Shown: positions 1 to 6,780, counted from the stretch's first letter. The stretch: DNA of 8,040 nucleotides from Chloroflexota bacterium (GCA_016875955.1 VGOH01000046.1:1-8040), one strand, 5' to 3'. Notes: a model not told the origin generated them from the letters alone. Program-made: numbers and translations.

Positions 1-84
1 CAGGTCTGATACATTGAAATCTGGGAAAAACTCAGCGGCTTGATGTCTTTCCTCCTTCATGGCGCCATCAATCAAAGTCTTCAT
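1..84 (-). CDS. Partial hypothetical ORF, N-terminal 28 codons only
   Basis: This reading frame runs off the left edge of the window, so only its first 28 codons are seen if translation starts at the ATG at 84-82 (it begins MKTLIDGAMKEERHQAAEFF). I do not recognise the family. The frame stays open upstream of this ATG, with other ATGs at about 156 and 147. I prefer 84 because a promoter-like TGGACA-17-TATAAT lies just before it, which would place the transcript start at or next to the ATG and make the message leaderless. No Shine-Dalgarno is visible before any candidate start. A second in-frame ATG at 60-58 is possible. It is divergent to ccdA. The fragment is too short to exclude a chance ORF. 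Confidence 0.35.
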   Translation of the reverse strand, partial: MKTLIDGAMKEERHQAAEFFPDFNVSDL

Positions 85-88
85 AAAA

Positions 89-117
89 ATTATAAGATGG
101 AAACAGGCGCTTGTCCA
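89..117 (-). promoter_or_regulatory. Sigma-70-like promoter for the left-facing partial ORF
   Basis: Read on the minus strand, TGGACA (117-112) is followed by 17 nt and a perfect TATAAT (94-89). The predicted start is near 84-82, at the ATG of the partial ORF. The match and spacing are good, but no transcription data are available. Confidence 0.5.
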
Positions 118-143
118 TGTGTTCAAGATGTGACTTATGTCGT

Positions 144-172
144 TAGACATACTGTCCATACCATTGTAGAAT
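144..172 (+). promoter_or_regulatory. Sigma-70-like promoter for ccdA, probably leaderless
   Basis: TAGACA (144-149) is followed by 17 nt and TAGAAT (167-172). A start 7 nt after the -10 box falls at 179, the GTG of ccdA. No Shine-Dalgarno precedes that GTG, which fits a leaderless transcript. The promoter lies back to back with the left-facing one at 89-117. Confidence 0.5.
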
Positions 173-178
173 TTTAGT

Positions 179-874
179 GTGGAGAACGTTTCAGTGGCCG
201 TGGCCTTCACCGCGGGGCTGTTTTCTTTCCTGTCGCCCTGCGTCTTACCGCTGGTCCCGGTCTATCTGGCCAGCCTGGTCGGGCCGGAGCTGCTGGAGAG
301 ACAGGGCACCGGCCGGCGGCTGCCCACTTTTTTGCACTCGCTCAGCTTCGTCCTCGGCTTCTCATTGATTTTCACGGCAATGGGGGCCATAGCCGGGCTG
401 ACCGGATTTGCCATCAACCCCAGTCTCTCTGTGCTCAATAAAGTCTCCGGCAGCCTGTTGATAGTGTTTGGTCTTTTTCTGCTGGCGGCGCTGAAAGTGC
501 CCTGGTTGAACTATGAAAAACGCCTGAGCCCGTCGCTGGGGAGCACCACCGGCTACCTCCGCTCCTTTCTCATCGGAGCTTCCTTCTCGCTGGCCTGGAC
601 CGCCTGCGTCGGCCCGATACTCGGTGCCATTCTTTCCATTGCGCTGAATACGGCCACCGCCTGGCACGGCGCTTATCTGCTGGCCATCTATTCTCTGGGC
701 CTGGGGCTGCCGTTTCTGGTTATAGGGCTGGCCTTTGACTCATTTATCCCGGTCTTACGGCGTGTCCAGCGCTACACCAGGATAATTCACCTGGTAAGTG
801 GCCTGCTTTTGGTTGTTATCGGGATTCTGGTGTTGATGAATAAAATACAGTGGTTTTCCAGGCTCGCGGCATAG
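179..874 (+). CDS. ccdA: CcdA/DsbD-type thiol-disulfide electron-transfer membrane protein
   Basis: CcdA carries electrons from cytoplasmic thioredoxin across the inner membrane to extracytoplasmic thioredoxin-like proteins, and so supports cytochrome c maturation or other disulfide reduction. The 231-residue protein is very hydrophobic, with about six membrane segments (roughly residues 6-30, 52-76, 86-106, 128-156, 160-186 and 202-221), the usual CcdA plan and size. The two redox cysteines are in their family contexts: C21 in FLSPCVLPLVP and C143 in WTACVGPILG. The GTG start at 179 puts the first helix right at the N-terminus, as is normal for CcdA. A TlpA-like partner follows 20 nt after the stop. 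The start lacks a ribosome-binding site and sits where a leaderless transcript would begin. Family assignment is firm; the exact physiological partner is inferred from the neighbour. Confidence 0.92.
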   Translation: MENVSVAVAFTAGLFSFLSPCVLPLVPVYLASLVGPELLERQGTGRRLPTFLHSLSFVLGFSLIFTAMGAIAGLTGFAINPSLSVLNKVSGSLLIVFGLFLLAALKVPWLNYEKRLSPSLGSTTGYLRSFLIGASFSLAWTACVGPILGAILSIALNTATAWHGAYLLAIYSLGLGLPFLVIGLAFDSFIPVLRRVQRYTRIIHLVSGLLLVVIGILVLMNKIQWFSRLAA

Positions 875-894
875 CACAAGTCACGGGGGTAGTT

Positions 895-1419
895 ATGAAG
901 AAGATATTTTGGGTATTGACCATCGGGCTGATTTTGTCGGCGCTGTTCTCAGGTGTACTGTTTACCGGCTGTTCCAGCTCGGCATCAGGTTCCGGGCCGG
1001 AGGTGGGTAAGCTGGCGCCCGACTTCACTTTAAAAGGGCTTGACGGGCGGGCAGTGTCGCTCAGCAGTTTTCGCGGCCAGCCGGTCCTGCTCAATTTCTG
1101 GGCCAGCTGGTGCGGTCCGTGCCGTATTGAGATGCCATTACTGCAGGACATATACGAAAAATGGGCCGGTGGGGGGCTGGTGTTTTTGGCGGTAAATCTC
1201 CAGGAAGATGCGTCCACAGTAAAAGAATTCATTGCCGGGTCCGGCTACACCTTCCCGGTGTTGCTGTCTCCGGGCAATGAGGTTCCTCTGGCCTACAATG
1301 TCCGCGGCATACCGGCCACGTTCTTCATTGATGCCGATGGCGTGATACGCGATATAAAAATCGGCGCCTTTTTCTCGGCGGGAGAGATTGAATCAAAGTT
1401 GGCCAGAATCATGCCGTAA
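895..1419 (+). CDS. TlpA/ResA-like thiol-disulfide oxidoreductase, probable lipoprotein
   Basis: This is an extracytoplasmic thioredoxin-fold protein that probably reduces disulfides in apocytochromes or other exported proteins, using electrons from the adjacent CcdA. From the ATG at 895 it has 174 residues. Residues 1-25 form a KK-plus-hydrophobic signal peptide ending in FTGC; C26 is a plausible lipobox cysteine, although F at -3 is unusual. The AhpC/TSA-Redoxin-like core starts with APDFTLKGLDG (41-51) and contains the WCGPC active site (C73, C76) and the cis-proline loop GIPATF (P140). An in-frame GTG at 850 would add 15 residues that overlap ccdA and spoil the signal peptide, so I use 895, which has GGGGG 5 nt upstream. 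The names tlpA or resA would both be defensible. Confidence 0.9.
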   Translation: MKKIFWVLTIGLILSALFSGVLFTGCSSSASGSGPEVGKLAPDFTLKGLDGRAVSLSSFRGQPVLLNFWASWCGPCRIEMPLLQDIYEKWAGGGLVFLAVNLQEDASTVKEFIAGSGYTFPVLLSPGNEVPLAYNVRGIPATFFIDADGVIRDIKIGAFFSAGEIESKLARIMP

Positions 1420-1429
1420 TTGCTATAAT
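1399..1429 (+). promoter_or_regulatory. Extended -10 promoter candidate before the small cysteine protein
   Basis: TGCTATAAT at 1421-1429 is a perfect extended -10 element (TGN plus TATAAT). The only -35 candidate is TTGGCC at 1399-1404, 19 nt upstream, which is weak, but extended -10 promoters tolerate this. The -10 lies just after the TlpA stop and would start a message near 1436, some 12 nt before the next ATG. Confidence 0.45.
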
Positions 1430-1447
1430 GAAAGCTGGGGATAGCCA

Positions 1448-1756
1448 ATGAGTGACGTTTTGAACGAAGCTTACGGGATAGTCCAGTGCAAGGAGTGTCC
1501 CTGGTACAAGGCCTGCGTGACGCCAATGCGTTTCACCGCGGAAGATATACGCCGGCAGCTGGAGTCGGCGCCGGGGATAAACGTCGCCCAGCCGGCCGAC
1601 CTGGGCATGCAGAACCTTTTATCCAGCATGGCCACGGCGGCGCAGAACTCCCTGCTTGAAGGCTGTCCCGTCTTCATCGCCCGCCTGCGCGCCAACCCCA
1701 AGCTGGCGCAGCGCCTGAAGGAAATCATGCAGAAGTGGGGCCAAGAAGAGAGTTAG
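1448..1756 (+). CDS. Small four-cysteine protein of unknown function
   Basis: I do not recognise this 102-residue family by function. It has no signal peptide or membrane segment. The N-terminus carries C14-x2-C17-x5-C23 within CKECPWYKAC, and a fourth cysteine, C73, sits in GCPVF. The four together could bind zinc or an iron-sulfur cluster. Between them is an amphipathic, Ala/Gln/Leu-rich stretch, and the C-terminus (about 75-100) is a basic helix. The ATG at 1448 has GGGG 7 nt upstream. It follows the TlpA-like gene by 28 nt and points the same way, so it may belong to the thiol-redox group, but it also has a promoter candidate of its own. A 128-nt gap with a strong promoter separates it from transketolase. 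Confidence 0.75.
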   Translation: MSDVLNEAYGIVQCKECPWYKACVTPMRFTAEDIRRQLESAPGINVAQPADLGMQNLLSSMATAAQNSLLEGCPVFIARLRANPKLAQRLKEIMQKWGQEES

Positions 1757-1805
1757 CCCCATCATCACGATTTGGCCACCCGGCGTTCCCCTGCCTTTCT
1801 TCCGA

Positions 1806-1834
1806 TTGAAAAACGGTGTCTGTCAGTGTAGAAT
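1806..1834 (+). promoter_or_regulatory. Sigma-70-like promoter of the tkt-rpiB-pgi operon
   Basis: TTGAAA (1806-1811), a 17-nt spacer and TAGAAT (1829-1834) form a near-consensus promoter. The predicted start near 1841 gives a leader of about 44 nt to the transketolase ATG. It shows that the upstream in-frame GTG at 1816, which lies between the two boxes, would not be on the message. Confidence 0.65.
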
Positions 1835-1884
1835 GGCAGAAAACCGCCTGCCTTTTTTCATTTATGGTGCTGGAGGAACAGACC

Positions 1885-3903
1885 ATGAGCAAACCCGGCC
1901 TTGATGAGCTCTGCATCAACACGATACGGTTCCTGGCAGTAGACGCGGTGCAACAGGCCAATTCCGGCCATCCCGGAGCGCCTTTGGGCATAGCGTCGAT
2001 GGCTTATGTCCTGTGGGACCGGTTTCTCAAGCATAACCCTAAAGACCCGAAATGGCCGGACCGCGACCGCTTCATCCTCTCCTGTGGCCATGCTTCGGCG
2101 CTACTTTACGCGCTGCTGCACCTGACCGGTTATGACCTGTCGCTGGATGACCTCAAGCAGTTCCGCCAGTGGGGCAGCAAGACGCCGGGCCATCCCGAGT
2201 ACGGGACAGTCCCCGGCCTTGAGGTAACCACTGGCCCGCTCGGGCAGGGGTTCGCCAACGGTGTGGGCATGGCCATGGCCGAGCGCTGGCTGGCGGCGAA
2301 CTACAATCGGCCAGGCCATGAAATCATCAATCACCACACCTATGCCATCGTCTCCGATGGCGACCTTGAGGAGGGTATTTCTGCGGAAGCGGCTTCCCTG
2401 GCGGGGAACCTGCGCCTGGGCAAGCTCATCTATCTGTATGACGATAACGGCATCTCCATTGAGGGCAGGACCGATATCACCTTCACTGAGGACGTTGCCC
2501 AGCGTTTTCAGGCTTATGGCTGGCAGGTTATCGGGCCGATTGATGGTTTTGACACCGCCGGTGTTGAGGGCGCCATACGCAAGGCGCAGGCGGACAGAGA
2601 ACGCCCCAGCCTGATTATCTGCCGGACAATCATAGGCTATGGCAGCCCGAATAAAGCCGGCACAGCGTCAGCCCATGGCGAGCCGCTTGGCGTGGAAGAG
2701 GTATTGCTGACCAAAAAGCAGCTGGGCTGGGATTACACAGAGCCGTTCACCGTGCCTCCAGAGGCGTTGCAACATCTGAGAGAAGCGCAGGAACGCGGCC
2801 AGAAGCAGCAAGGCGAATGGCAAAAAAGGCTGAAGGCATACCGCCAGGCATATCCTGCTGAAGCTCTGCGTCTGGAAGAAGACCTGCGTGGCGACCTGCC
2901 GGCAGGCTGGGATACTGGCCTTGATGATTTGTTCAGGGGTGAGACCAAGCCGGTGGCCACCCGGTCTGCCTCGGGGCTGGTGCTGAATTCCCTGGCCCCC
3001 AGAATACGTTCTCTGGTCGGCGGCTCGGCTGACCTGGCCCCGTCGACGAAGACGGGTCTGAAGGATGGCGGTGATTACATTTCGTCTGATTATAGCGGCC
3101 GCAACCTGCATTTTGGCGTCCGGGAACACGCCATGGGCGCCGTCGCCAGCGGCATGGCGCTGCATGGCGGCCTTATCCCGTACACCGGCACCTTCCTCGT
3201 TTTCTACGACTATATGCGCCCGCCAGTGCGCCTGGCGGCTATGATGGGACTCAGGGTAATTTATATTTTCTCTCACGACTCGGTGGGGGTCGGGGAGGAT
3301 GGGCCTACTCACCAGCCCATCGAGCAGCTCGTCGGCCTGAGGTCGGTCCCCAACCTGGTGACCATCCGCCCCGCCGATGCCACCGAGACTGTAGAGGCAT
3401 GGCAGACAGCCCTGCAGCGGCGCGACGGCCCTACGGCGCTGGTGCTCAGTCGCCAGAACCTGCCGGTGCTCGACCGCAAGACTCTGTCTCCGGCCAGCGG
3501 CGTCCGGCGGGGAGGCTACATACTATGGGAGGCGGCAGCAAACCCAGAGGTGATTATTATGGGCACCGGTTCCGAGGTGCACATCGCACTGGACGCCGGG
3601 AAGCTACTGCAGGCAAGGGGTATCAAAGCGCGTATCGTATCGTTGCCATCCTGGGAGCTGTTTGAGGCCCAGCCCGCTGAGTATCGTGAAAAAGTATTGC
3701 CCGAGGGTATAAAAGCGCGCATATCAATTGAGGCGGGCAGCCCGCTGGGGTGGGAGAGGTACGTCGGTGATAGCGGGGTTACTATCGGCATCCCTCGTTT
3801 CGGCGCTTCCGCTCCGGGCAAGGTAATCTACGAGAAGCTGGGCCTGACCGCCGAGCATGTGGCTGCTGAAGCGGAAAAACTGCGGCGAGGAGGTAGGAAA
3901 TGA
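1885..3903 (+). CDS. tkt: Transketolase
   Basis: Transketolase is a thiamine-diphosphate enzyme that moves two-carbon units between ketose and aldose phosphates in the non-oxidative pentose-phosphate pathway. From the ATG at 1885 it has 672 residues, a full-length one-chain enzyme. Visible active-site features, offset by +3 from E. coli TktA as I recall it, include H29 (SGHPG), H69 (CGHAS), H103 (PGHPE), the cofactor/metal motif SDGD (157-160) with DDNGIS to about 191, H264 (SAHGEP), the catalytic E414 in GVREHAMGA, H464, D472 and H476 (EDGPTHQP), and R523 (LSRQN). Domain order is diphosphate-binding (about 1-330), pyrimidine-binding (about 350-530) and C-terminal (about 545-672). GGAGG at 1872-1876, 8 nt before the ATG, fixes the start; a longer reading from 1816 begins inside the promoter. 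Its stop overlaps the rpiB start (ATGA). Confidence 0.97.
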   Translation: MSKPGLDELCINTIRFLAVDAVQQANSGHPGAPLGIASMAYVLWDRFLKHNPKDPKWPDRDRFILSCGHASALLYALLHLTGYDLSLDDLKQFRQWGSKTPGHPEYGTVPGLEVTTGPLGQGFANGVGMAMAERWLAANYNRPGHEIINHHTYAIVSDGDLEEGISAEAASLAGNLRLGKLIYLYDDNGISIEGRTDITFTEDVAQRFQAYGWQVIGPIDGFDTAGVEGAIRKAQADRERPSLIICRTIIGYGSPNKAGTASAHGEPLGVEEVLLTKKQLGWDYTEPFTVPPEALQHLREAQERGQKQQGEWQKRLKAYRQAYPAEALRLEEDLRGDLPAGWDTGLDDLFRGETKPVATRSASGLVLNSLAPRIRSLVGGSADLAPSTKTGLKDGGDYISSDYSGRNLHFGVREHAMGAVASGMALHGGLIPYTGTFLVFYDYMRPPVRLAAMMGLRVIYIFSHDSVGVGEDGPTHQPIEQLVGLRSVPNLVTIRPADATETVEAWQTALQRRDGPTALVLSRQNLPVLDRKTLSPASGVRRGGYILWEAAANPEVIIMGTGSEVHIALDAGKLLQARGIKARIVSLPSWELFEAQPAEYREKVLPEGIKARISIEAGSPLGWERYVGDSGVTIGIPRFGASAPGKVIYEKLGLTAEHVAAEAEKLRRGGRK

Positions 3904-4376
3904 CACAGCGAGTTGCCATAGGTGCTGACCATGGTGGCTTTCCCCTGAAAGCCGAGCTCGTGCCCTGGCTGCGGGAAAGTGGGTATGAGGTGCTGGACCT
4001 GGGTGCCGAGACACTGGTCCCGACCGATGACTATCCTGATTATGCGCTGGCCGTGGCTGGGGCGGTGGCTTCGGGGAAGGCGCAGCGTGGCATTATTATC
4101 TGCGGCAGCGGCGTTGGCGCCTGCATCGTGGCCAACAAAGTATCGGGAGTGCGGGCCTGTCCCTGCCATGATACCTATTCGGCACACCAGGGCGTGGAGC
4201 ACGACGATATGAATGTCCTTTGCCTCGGGGCGAGGGTGGTGGGGGGAGCGCTGGCCAGAGAAGTGGTTGAAGCTTTTCTCAAAGCCGAATTTTTGAATGA
4301 GGAACGCTTCAAACGTCGCCTGCAAAAGGTGCTGGATATTGAATCGAGAAATATGGTCAAGAAGAAAGGCGGTTAA
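3900..4376 (+). CDS. rpiB: Ribose-5-phosphate isomerase B (RpiB/LacAB family)
   Basis: RpiB interconverts ribose 5-phosphate and ribulose 5-phosphate, supplying transketolase. The 158-residue protein has the family's N-terminal GADHGGF (8-14), the DYPDYA substrate loop, the phosphate/anion loop CGSGVG with the expected catalytic cysteine C68, the ANKVSGVRA segment, and H101 in EHDDMNVLCLGARVVG. The size matches the family, with a short basic tail (about 150-158) beyond the usual end. Translation is probably coupled to transketolase: the ATG overlaps the upstream stop as ATGA, with a perfect AGGAGG at 3888-3893, 6 nt before it. Allose-6-phosphate isomerase or LacAB activity cannot be excluded from sequence, but the neighbours favour RpiB. 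Confidence 0.93.
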   Translation: MTQRVAIGADHGGFPLKAELVPWLRESGYEVLDLGAETLVPTDDYPDYALAVAGAVASGKAQRGIIICGSGVGACIVANKVSGVRACPCHDTYSAHQGVEHDDMNVLCLGARVVGGALAREVVEAFLKAEFLNEERFKRRLQKVLDIESRNMVKKKGG

Positions 4377-4387
4377 GAGAGATTAGG

Positions 4388-5989
4388 ATGACGGACTTCC
4401 CGGCGGTTGAAGCAGCGCTTATTGATTTCAAAAAGAAAAATATCTTGGCACGCCTCTGGCGGAAGGACCATACGGTCTGGAAGCCGGAGCCGAAAGAGAT
4501 AGCCAATCGGCTCGGCTGGCTGGTACTTCCCGAAACGATGCCAGAGAAAATGTCGGAATTAAAATCGTTTGCTGAGGAAGTGCGCGCTGCCGGGTTCAAG
4601 CATGTGGTGCTTCTGGGCATGGGCGGTGCCAGCCTGGGCGCAGAGGTGCTGTATGGTACGCTGGATAAAGCCGAGGGCTATCCTGATTTCAGGGTGCTGG
4701 ACTCCACCGTGCCCGGCTGGGTGGCCGACGTAACGGCAGCCATCGACCCGGCGCGTACCATATTTCTGGTCTCGTCCAAGTCCGGCGGGACCATTGAGAC
4801 GAGCACATTTTATAAATACTTCCGCGGGCTGGTGGAGCAATCACTGGGAAAGAAAAGGGCGGGGCAGAACTTTGTGGCCATTACCGATGCTGGCTCATCG
4901 CTGGCCAGGCTTGCCCAGGAGGCAGGGTTCCGCCGCGCTTTTCTAAATCCGGAAGACGTGGGTGGGCGCTATTCCGTGCTGTCTTACTTCGGGCTGGTGC
5001 CGGCGGCGCTGACTGGAGTTGACATAATAACTGTGCTTAAGCATGCTGAGTCTATGAAGCGACAGTGCGCTGCTGGCGTGACGCCCGAAAAAAACCCCGG
5101 CGCCTGGCTCGGGGCGTTGATTGGTGCCAGTGCCCGGCAGGGGAGAGACAAATTAACGCTGGTAACTTCGCCTTCAATGAGCAGTTTCGGGCTGTGGCTG
5201 GAACAGCTGATTGCCGAGAGCACCGGCAAAGAGGGCACGGGGATTATTCCCGTTATGGGTGAGCCGTTACTGGCTGCCAAGCACTATGGTGATGACCGCA
5301 TCTTCGTTTTCCTGCGCCTTCAAAATGATGATAACGATGATATTGACCGTGTCGTAAAAAACATTGAATCTGCGGGGCAGCCGGTGGTTACTTTGGAACT
5401 GAAAGACAGGTATGATATCGGTGCCGAGTTTTTCCGCTGGGAGTTTGCCACTGCCATTGCCGGTGCGGTGCTGGGCATAAACCCGTTTGACCAGCCCAAT
5501 GTGCAGGCGGCCAAAGATGCCACCAGCAGGGTGCTGCAGGAATTCCAGAGCTCCGGCCATTTGCCATCTCTGGAAGTTTCTGATTCGCTGGCTGAATTGC
5601 TGGCCGAAGGCAGGCAGGGCGATTATCTGGCTATCATGTCCTATACCAGGAAGCTGCCGGAGCTGGAGAGAACGTGTGCCGAATTGCGCCGCAAGGTGAT
5701 GGTGAAGCAGCGCATCGCCACCACCGCCAATTACGGACCGCGTTTGCTGCATTCCACCGGACAGCTGCATAAAGGGGGCCCCAATAAAGGGCTTTTCCTG
5801 CAGGTGACCATGGCTCATCAGCATAAGATACCGATTCCCGGGGTATCGTATACTTTTGACATTCTGGCCGATGCGCAGGCCCTCGGCGACCTGCAGACCT
5901 TGCAGTCGCTGGAGAGGCGGGTGGTCAGAGTCCAGCTCGGCGCCGGAGATACCGCTGCCCTGGCCAAAATGGTGTCTGGCTTGAAGTAA
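4388..5989 (+). CDS. pgi: Glucose-6-phosphate isomerase, stand-alone form of the transaldolase-fused type
   Basis: It interconverts glucose 6-phosphate and fructose 6-phosphate, linking the pentose-phosphate enzymes upstream to hexose phosphate. The 533 residues align in my memory with the isomerase half of the bifunctional transaldolase/glucose-6-phosphate isomerase proteins, not with classical E. coli Pgi. Signatures are KDHTVW (26-31), LLGMGGASL (75-83), the phosphosugar-binding SSKSGGTIE (129-137), GGRYSVLSYFGLVPAAL (192-208), LWLEQLIAESTGKEG (269-283, E272 a likely catalytic acid), EFFRWE, GINPFDQPN (363-371) and LHSTGQLHKGGPN (454-466, with H455/H461/K462). The C-terminus covers SYTFDILADAQALGDL. 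Transaldolase is absent from its N-terminus and from the window. It begins 11 nt after rpiB, so it belongs to the same operon; its ribosome-binding site (AGAGAG) is modest. Confidence 0.9.
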   Translation: MTDFPAVEAALIDFKKKNILARLWRKDHTVWKPEPKEIANRLGWLVLPETMPEKMSELKSFAEEVRAAGFKHVVLLGMGGASLGAEVLYGTLDKAEGYPDFRVLDSTVPGWVADVTAAIDPARTIFLVSSKSGGTIETSTFYKYFRGLVEQSLGKKRAGQNFVAITDAGSSLARLAQEAGFRRAFLNPEDVGGRYSVLSYFGLVPAALTGVDIITVLKHAESMKRQCAAGVTPEKNPGAWLGALIGASARQGRDKLTLVTSPSMSSFGLWLEQLIAESTGKEGTGIIPVMGEPLLAAKHYGDDRIFVFLRLQNDDNDDIDRVVKNIESAGQPVVTLELKDRYDIGAEFFRWEFATAIAGAVLGINPFDQPNVQAAKDATSRVLQEFQSSGHLPSLEVSDSLAELLAEGRQGDYLAIMSYTRKLPELERTCAELRRKVMVKQRIATTANYGPRLLHSTGQLHKGGPNKGLFLQVTMAHQHKIPIPGVSYTFDILADAQALGDLQTLQSLERRVVRVQLGAGDTAALAKMVSGLK

Positions 5990-6010
5990 CTGGCTGCGGT
6001 GAAGGCGGTG

Positions 6011-6652
6011 CTACTGGATAAGCGACTGCAAGCGGCGATAGCTTGCCGCCGGGTCAGGCTGTAAAAAAACGGCGCTGCCCACGCAGATATAATCAACCCC
6101 GGCGCTGGCTACTTCCTGGATATTGCTCTCTTTAATGCCACCGTCAACACCGATTTCAATTTCGGGTTGAATACGGCGCAGCTCGGACACTTTGTCCATT
6201 GCCTCGGGGATGAACTTGCTGCCATAAAAGCCCGGCGTTACGGTAAGCAGGAGGACGCTGTCAATTTTACCGATGCAGGGTTTGATGGCGGCTACGGGGG
6301 TCTCGGGGTTGATGGCCAGCCCCACCTTGAGCCCCAGCTTCCTGATTCGGGAAATCACCGGCTGTGGAGAGACAGCGGCTTCGTGGTGGAAAATAATCTT
6401 GCTGGCACCAGCCTGCTTGAAACCTTTCAGGTATTCTTCAGGATGCACCACCATCAGGTGGGCTTCCCATTTCAGCCTGACGGGCAGACTGGCGATATGT
6501 TCCCAGGTAATGCTCCGCGAAGGGACAAATTCGCCATCCATAATATCAATCTGGACATAGTCAGTGAAACCTGATACCTGACGGAGCATTCTCTCCAGAG
6601 CCTGGGGGTCTTCGGTCAGGATGGCGGGCACAACTCGTATCTTTCTGTTCAT
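6011..6652 (-). CDS. Ribulose-phosphate 3-epimerase-like protein, divergent active site
   Basis: Rpe interconverts ribulose 5-phosphate and xylulose 5-phosphate in a TIM barrel with a divalent metal. The 213-residue protein spans the whole fold: VPAILTED (8-15), QIDIMDGEFVPS (34-45), AHLMVVHPEEY (64-74), HHEA (89-92), INPETPV (114-120), TVTPGFYGSKF (137-147), GVDGGI (168-173) and VGSAVF (191-196). The two catalytic aspartates are in place (D36, D170), as is the second metal histidine (H65). However, the first metal histidine (HxD in Rpe) is Q34, the N-terminal PSIL serine is Ala, and VNPGFGGQ is replaced by VTPGFYGS. This is therefore either a variant Rpe or an Rpe-like enzyme with another job. 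The strand is opposite to pgi, 21 nt away stop to stop. The ATG has no Shine-Dalgarno. Confidence 0.8.
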   Translation of the reverse strand: MNRKIRVVPAILTEDPQALERMLRQVSGFTDYVQIDIMDGEFVPSRSITWEHIASLPVRLKWEAHLMVVHPEEYLKGFKQAGASKIIFHHEAAVSPQPVISRIRKLGLKVGLAINPETPVAAIKPCIGKIDSVLLLTVTPGFYGSKFIPEAMDKVSELRRIQPEIEIGVDGGIKESNIQEVASAGVDYICVGSAVFLQPDPAASYRRLQSLIQ

Positions 6653-6666
6653 AACCAGTTCGGTTA
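6652..6666 (-). promoter_or_regulatory. Small hairpin abutting the Rpe-like start codon
   Basis: On the minus strand TAACC (6666-6662) pairs with GGTTA (6656-6652) around a 5-nt loop, and the last base of the stem is the A of the ATG. No Shine-Dalgarno lies between it and the predicted transcript start. The stem is only 5 bp, so its effect is uncertain. Confidence 0.3.
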
Positions 6667-6687
6667 GCAGGGTGATTGACCGCAGTA

Positions 6688-6717
6688 ATTGTAATTTTTA
6701 GCGGGGCAAGGTGTCAA
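6688..6717 (-). promoter_or_regulatory. Sigma-70-like promoter of the Rpe-like gene
   Basis: Read on the minus strand, a perfect TTGACA (6717-6712) is followed by 18 nt and TACAAT (6693-6688). The predicted start near 6681 leaves a leader of about 29 nt. It means the Rpe-like gene does not need read-through from the upstream structured RNA. Confidence 0.65.
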
Positions 6718-6754
6718 GCTTAGCGGGTAGGTCGTTGTTACTGTCCATAAATCA

Positions 6755-6780
6755 AGGAGGGCACCTTCCGATGCCCTCCT
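6755..6780 (-). terminator. Intrinsic terminator-like hairpin ending the structured RNA
   Basis: AGGAGGGCA and TGCCCTCCT form a perfect 9-bp GC-rich stem with an 8-nt loop. On the minus strand it is followed by TTGATTTAT, a moderate U-rich tail. On the plus strand a TTTTT run lies 7 nt beyond the stem, so some activity in that direction, for read-through from pgi, is possible. Confidence 0.55.

Noticed and set aside
816..1232. Minus-strand ORF (138 codons) opposite the TlpA-like gene
   Set aside because: It runs antisense across the ccdA-TlpA junction and has no recognisable domain.
1757..1800. Terminator after the four-cysteine gene
   Set aside because: No stem of useful length followed by a T-run is visible, so read-through into the transketolase operon remains possible.
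2668..3312. Long minus-strand ORF (214 codons) opposite transketolase
   Set aside because: It lies wholly antisense to a firmly identified gene, has a low-complexity Arg/Gln/His-rich product with no motif, and no ribosome-binding site that stands out.
3828..4325. Minus-strand ORF (165 codons) opposite rpiB
   Set aside because: It is an antisense shadow spanning the transketolase-rpiB overlap; its composition is typical of reverse-strand reading of GC-rich genes.
5267..5824. Minus-strand ORF (185 codons) opposite pgi
   Set aside because: It is an antisense shadow of a conserved coding region and its product resembles no family.
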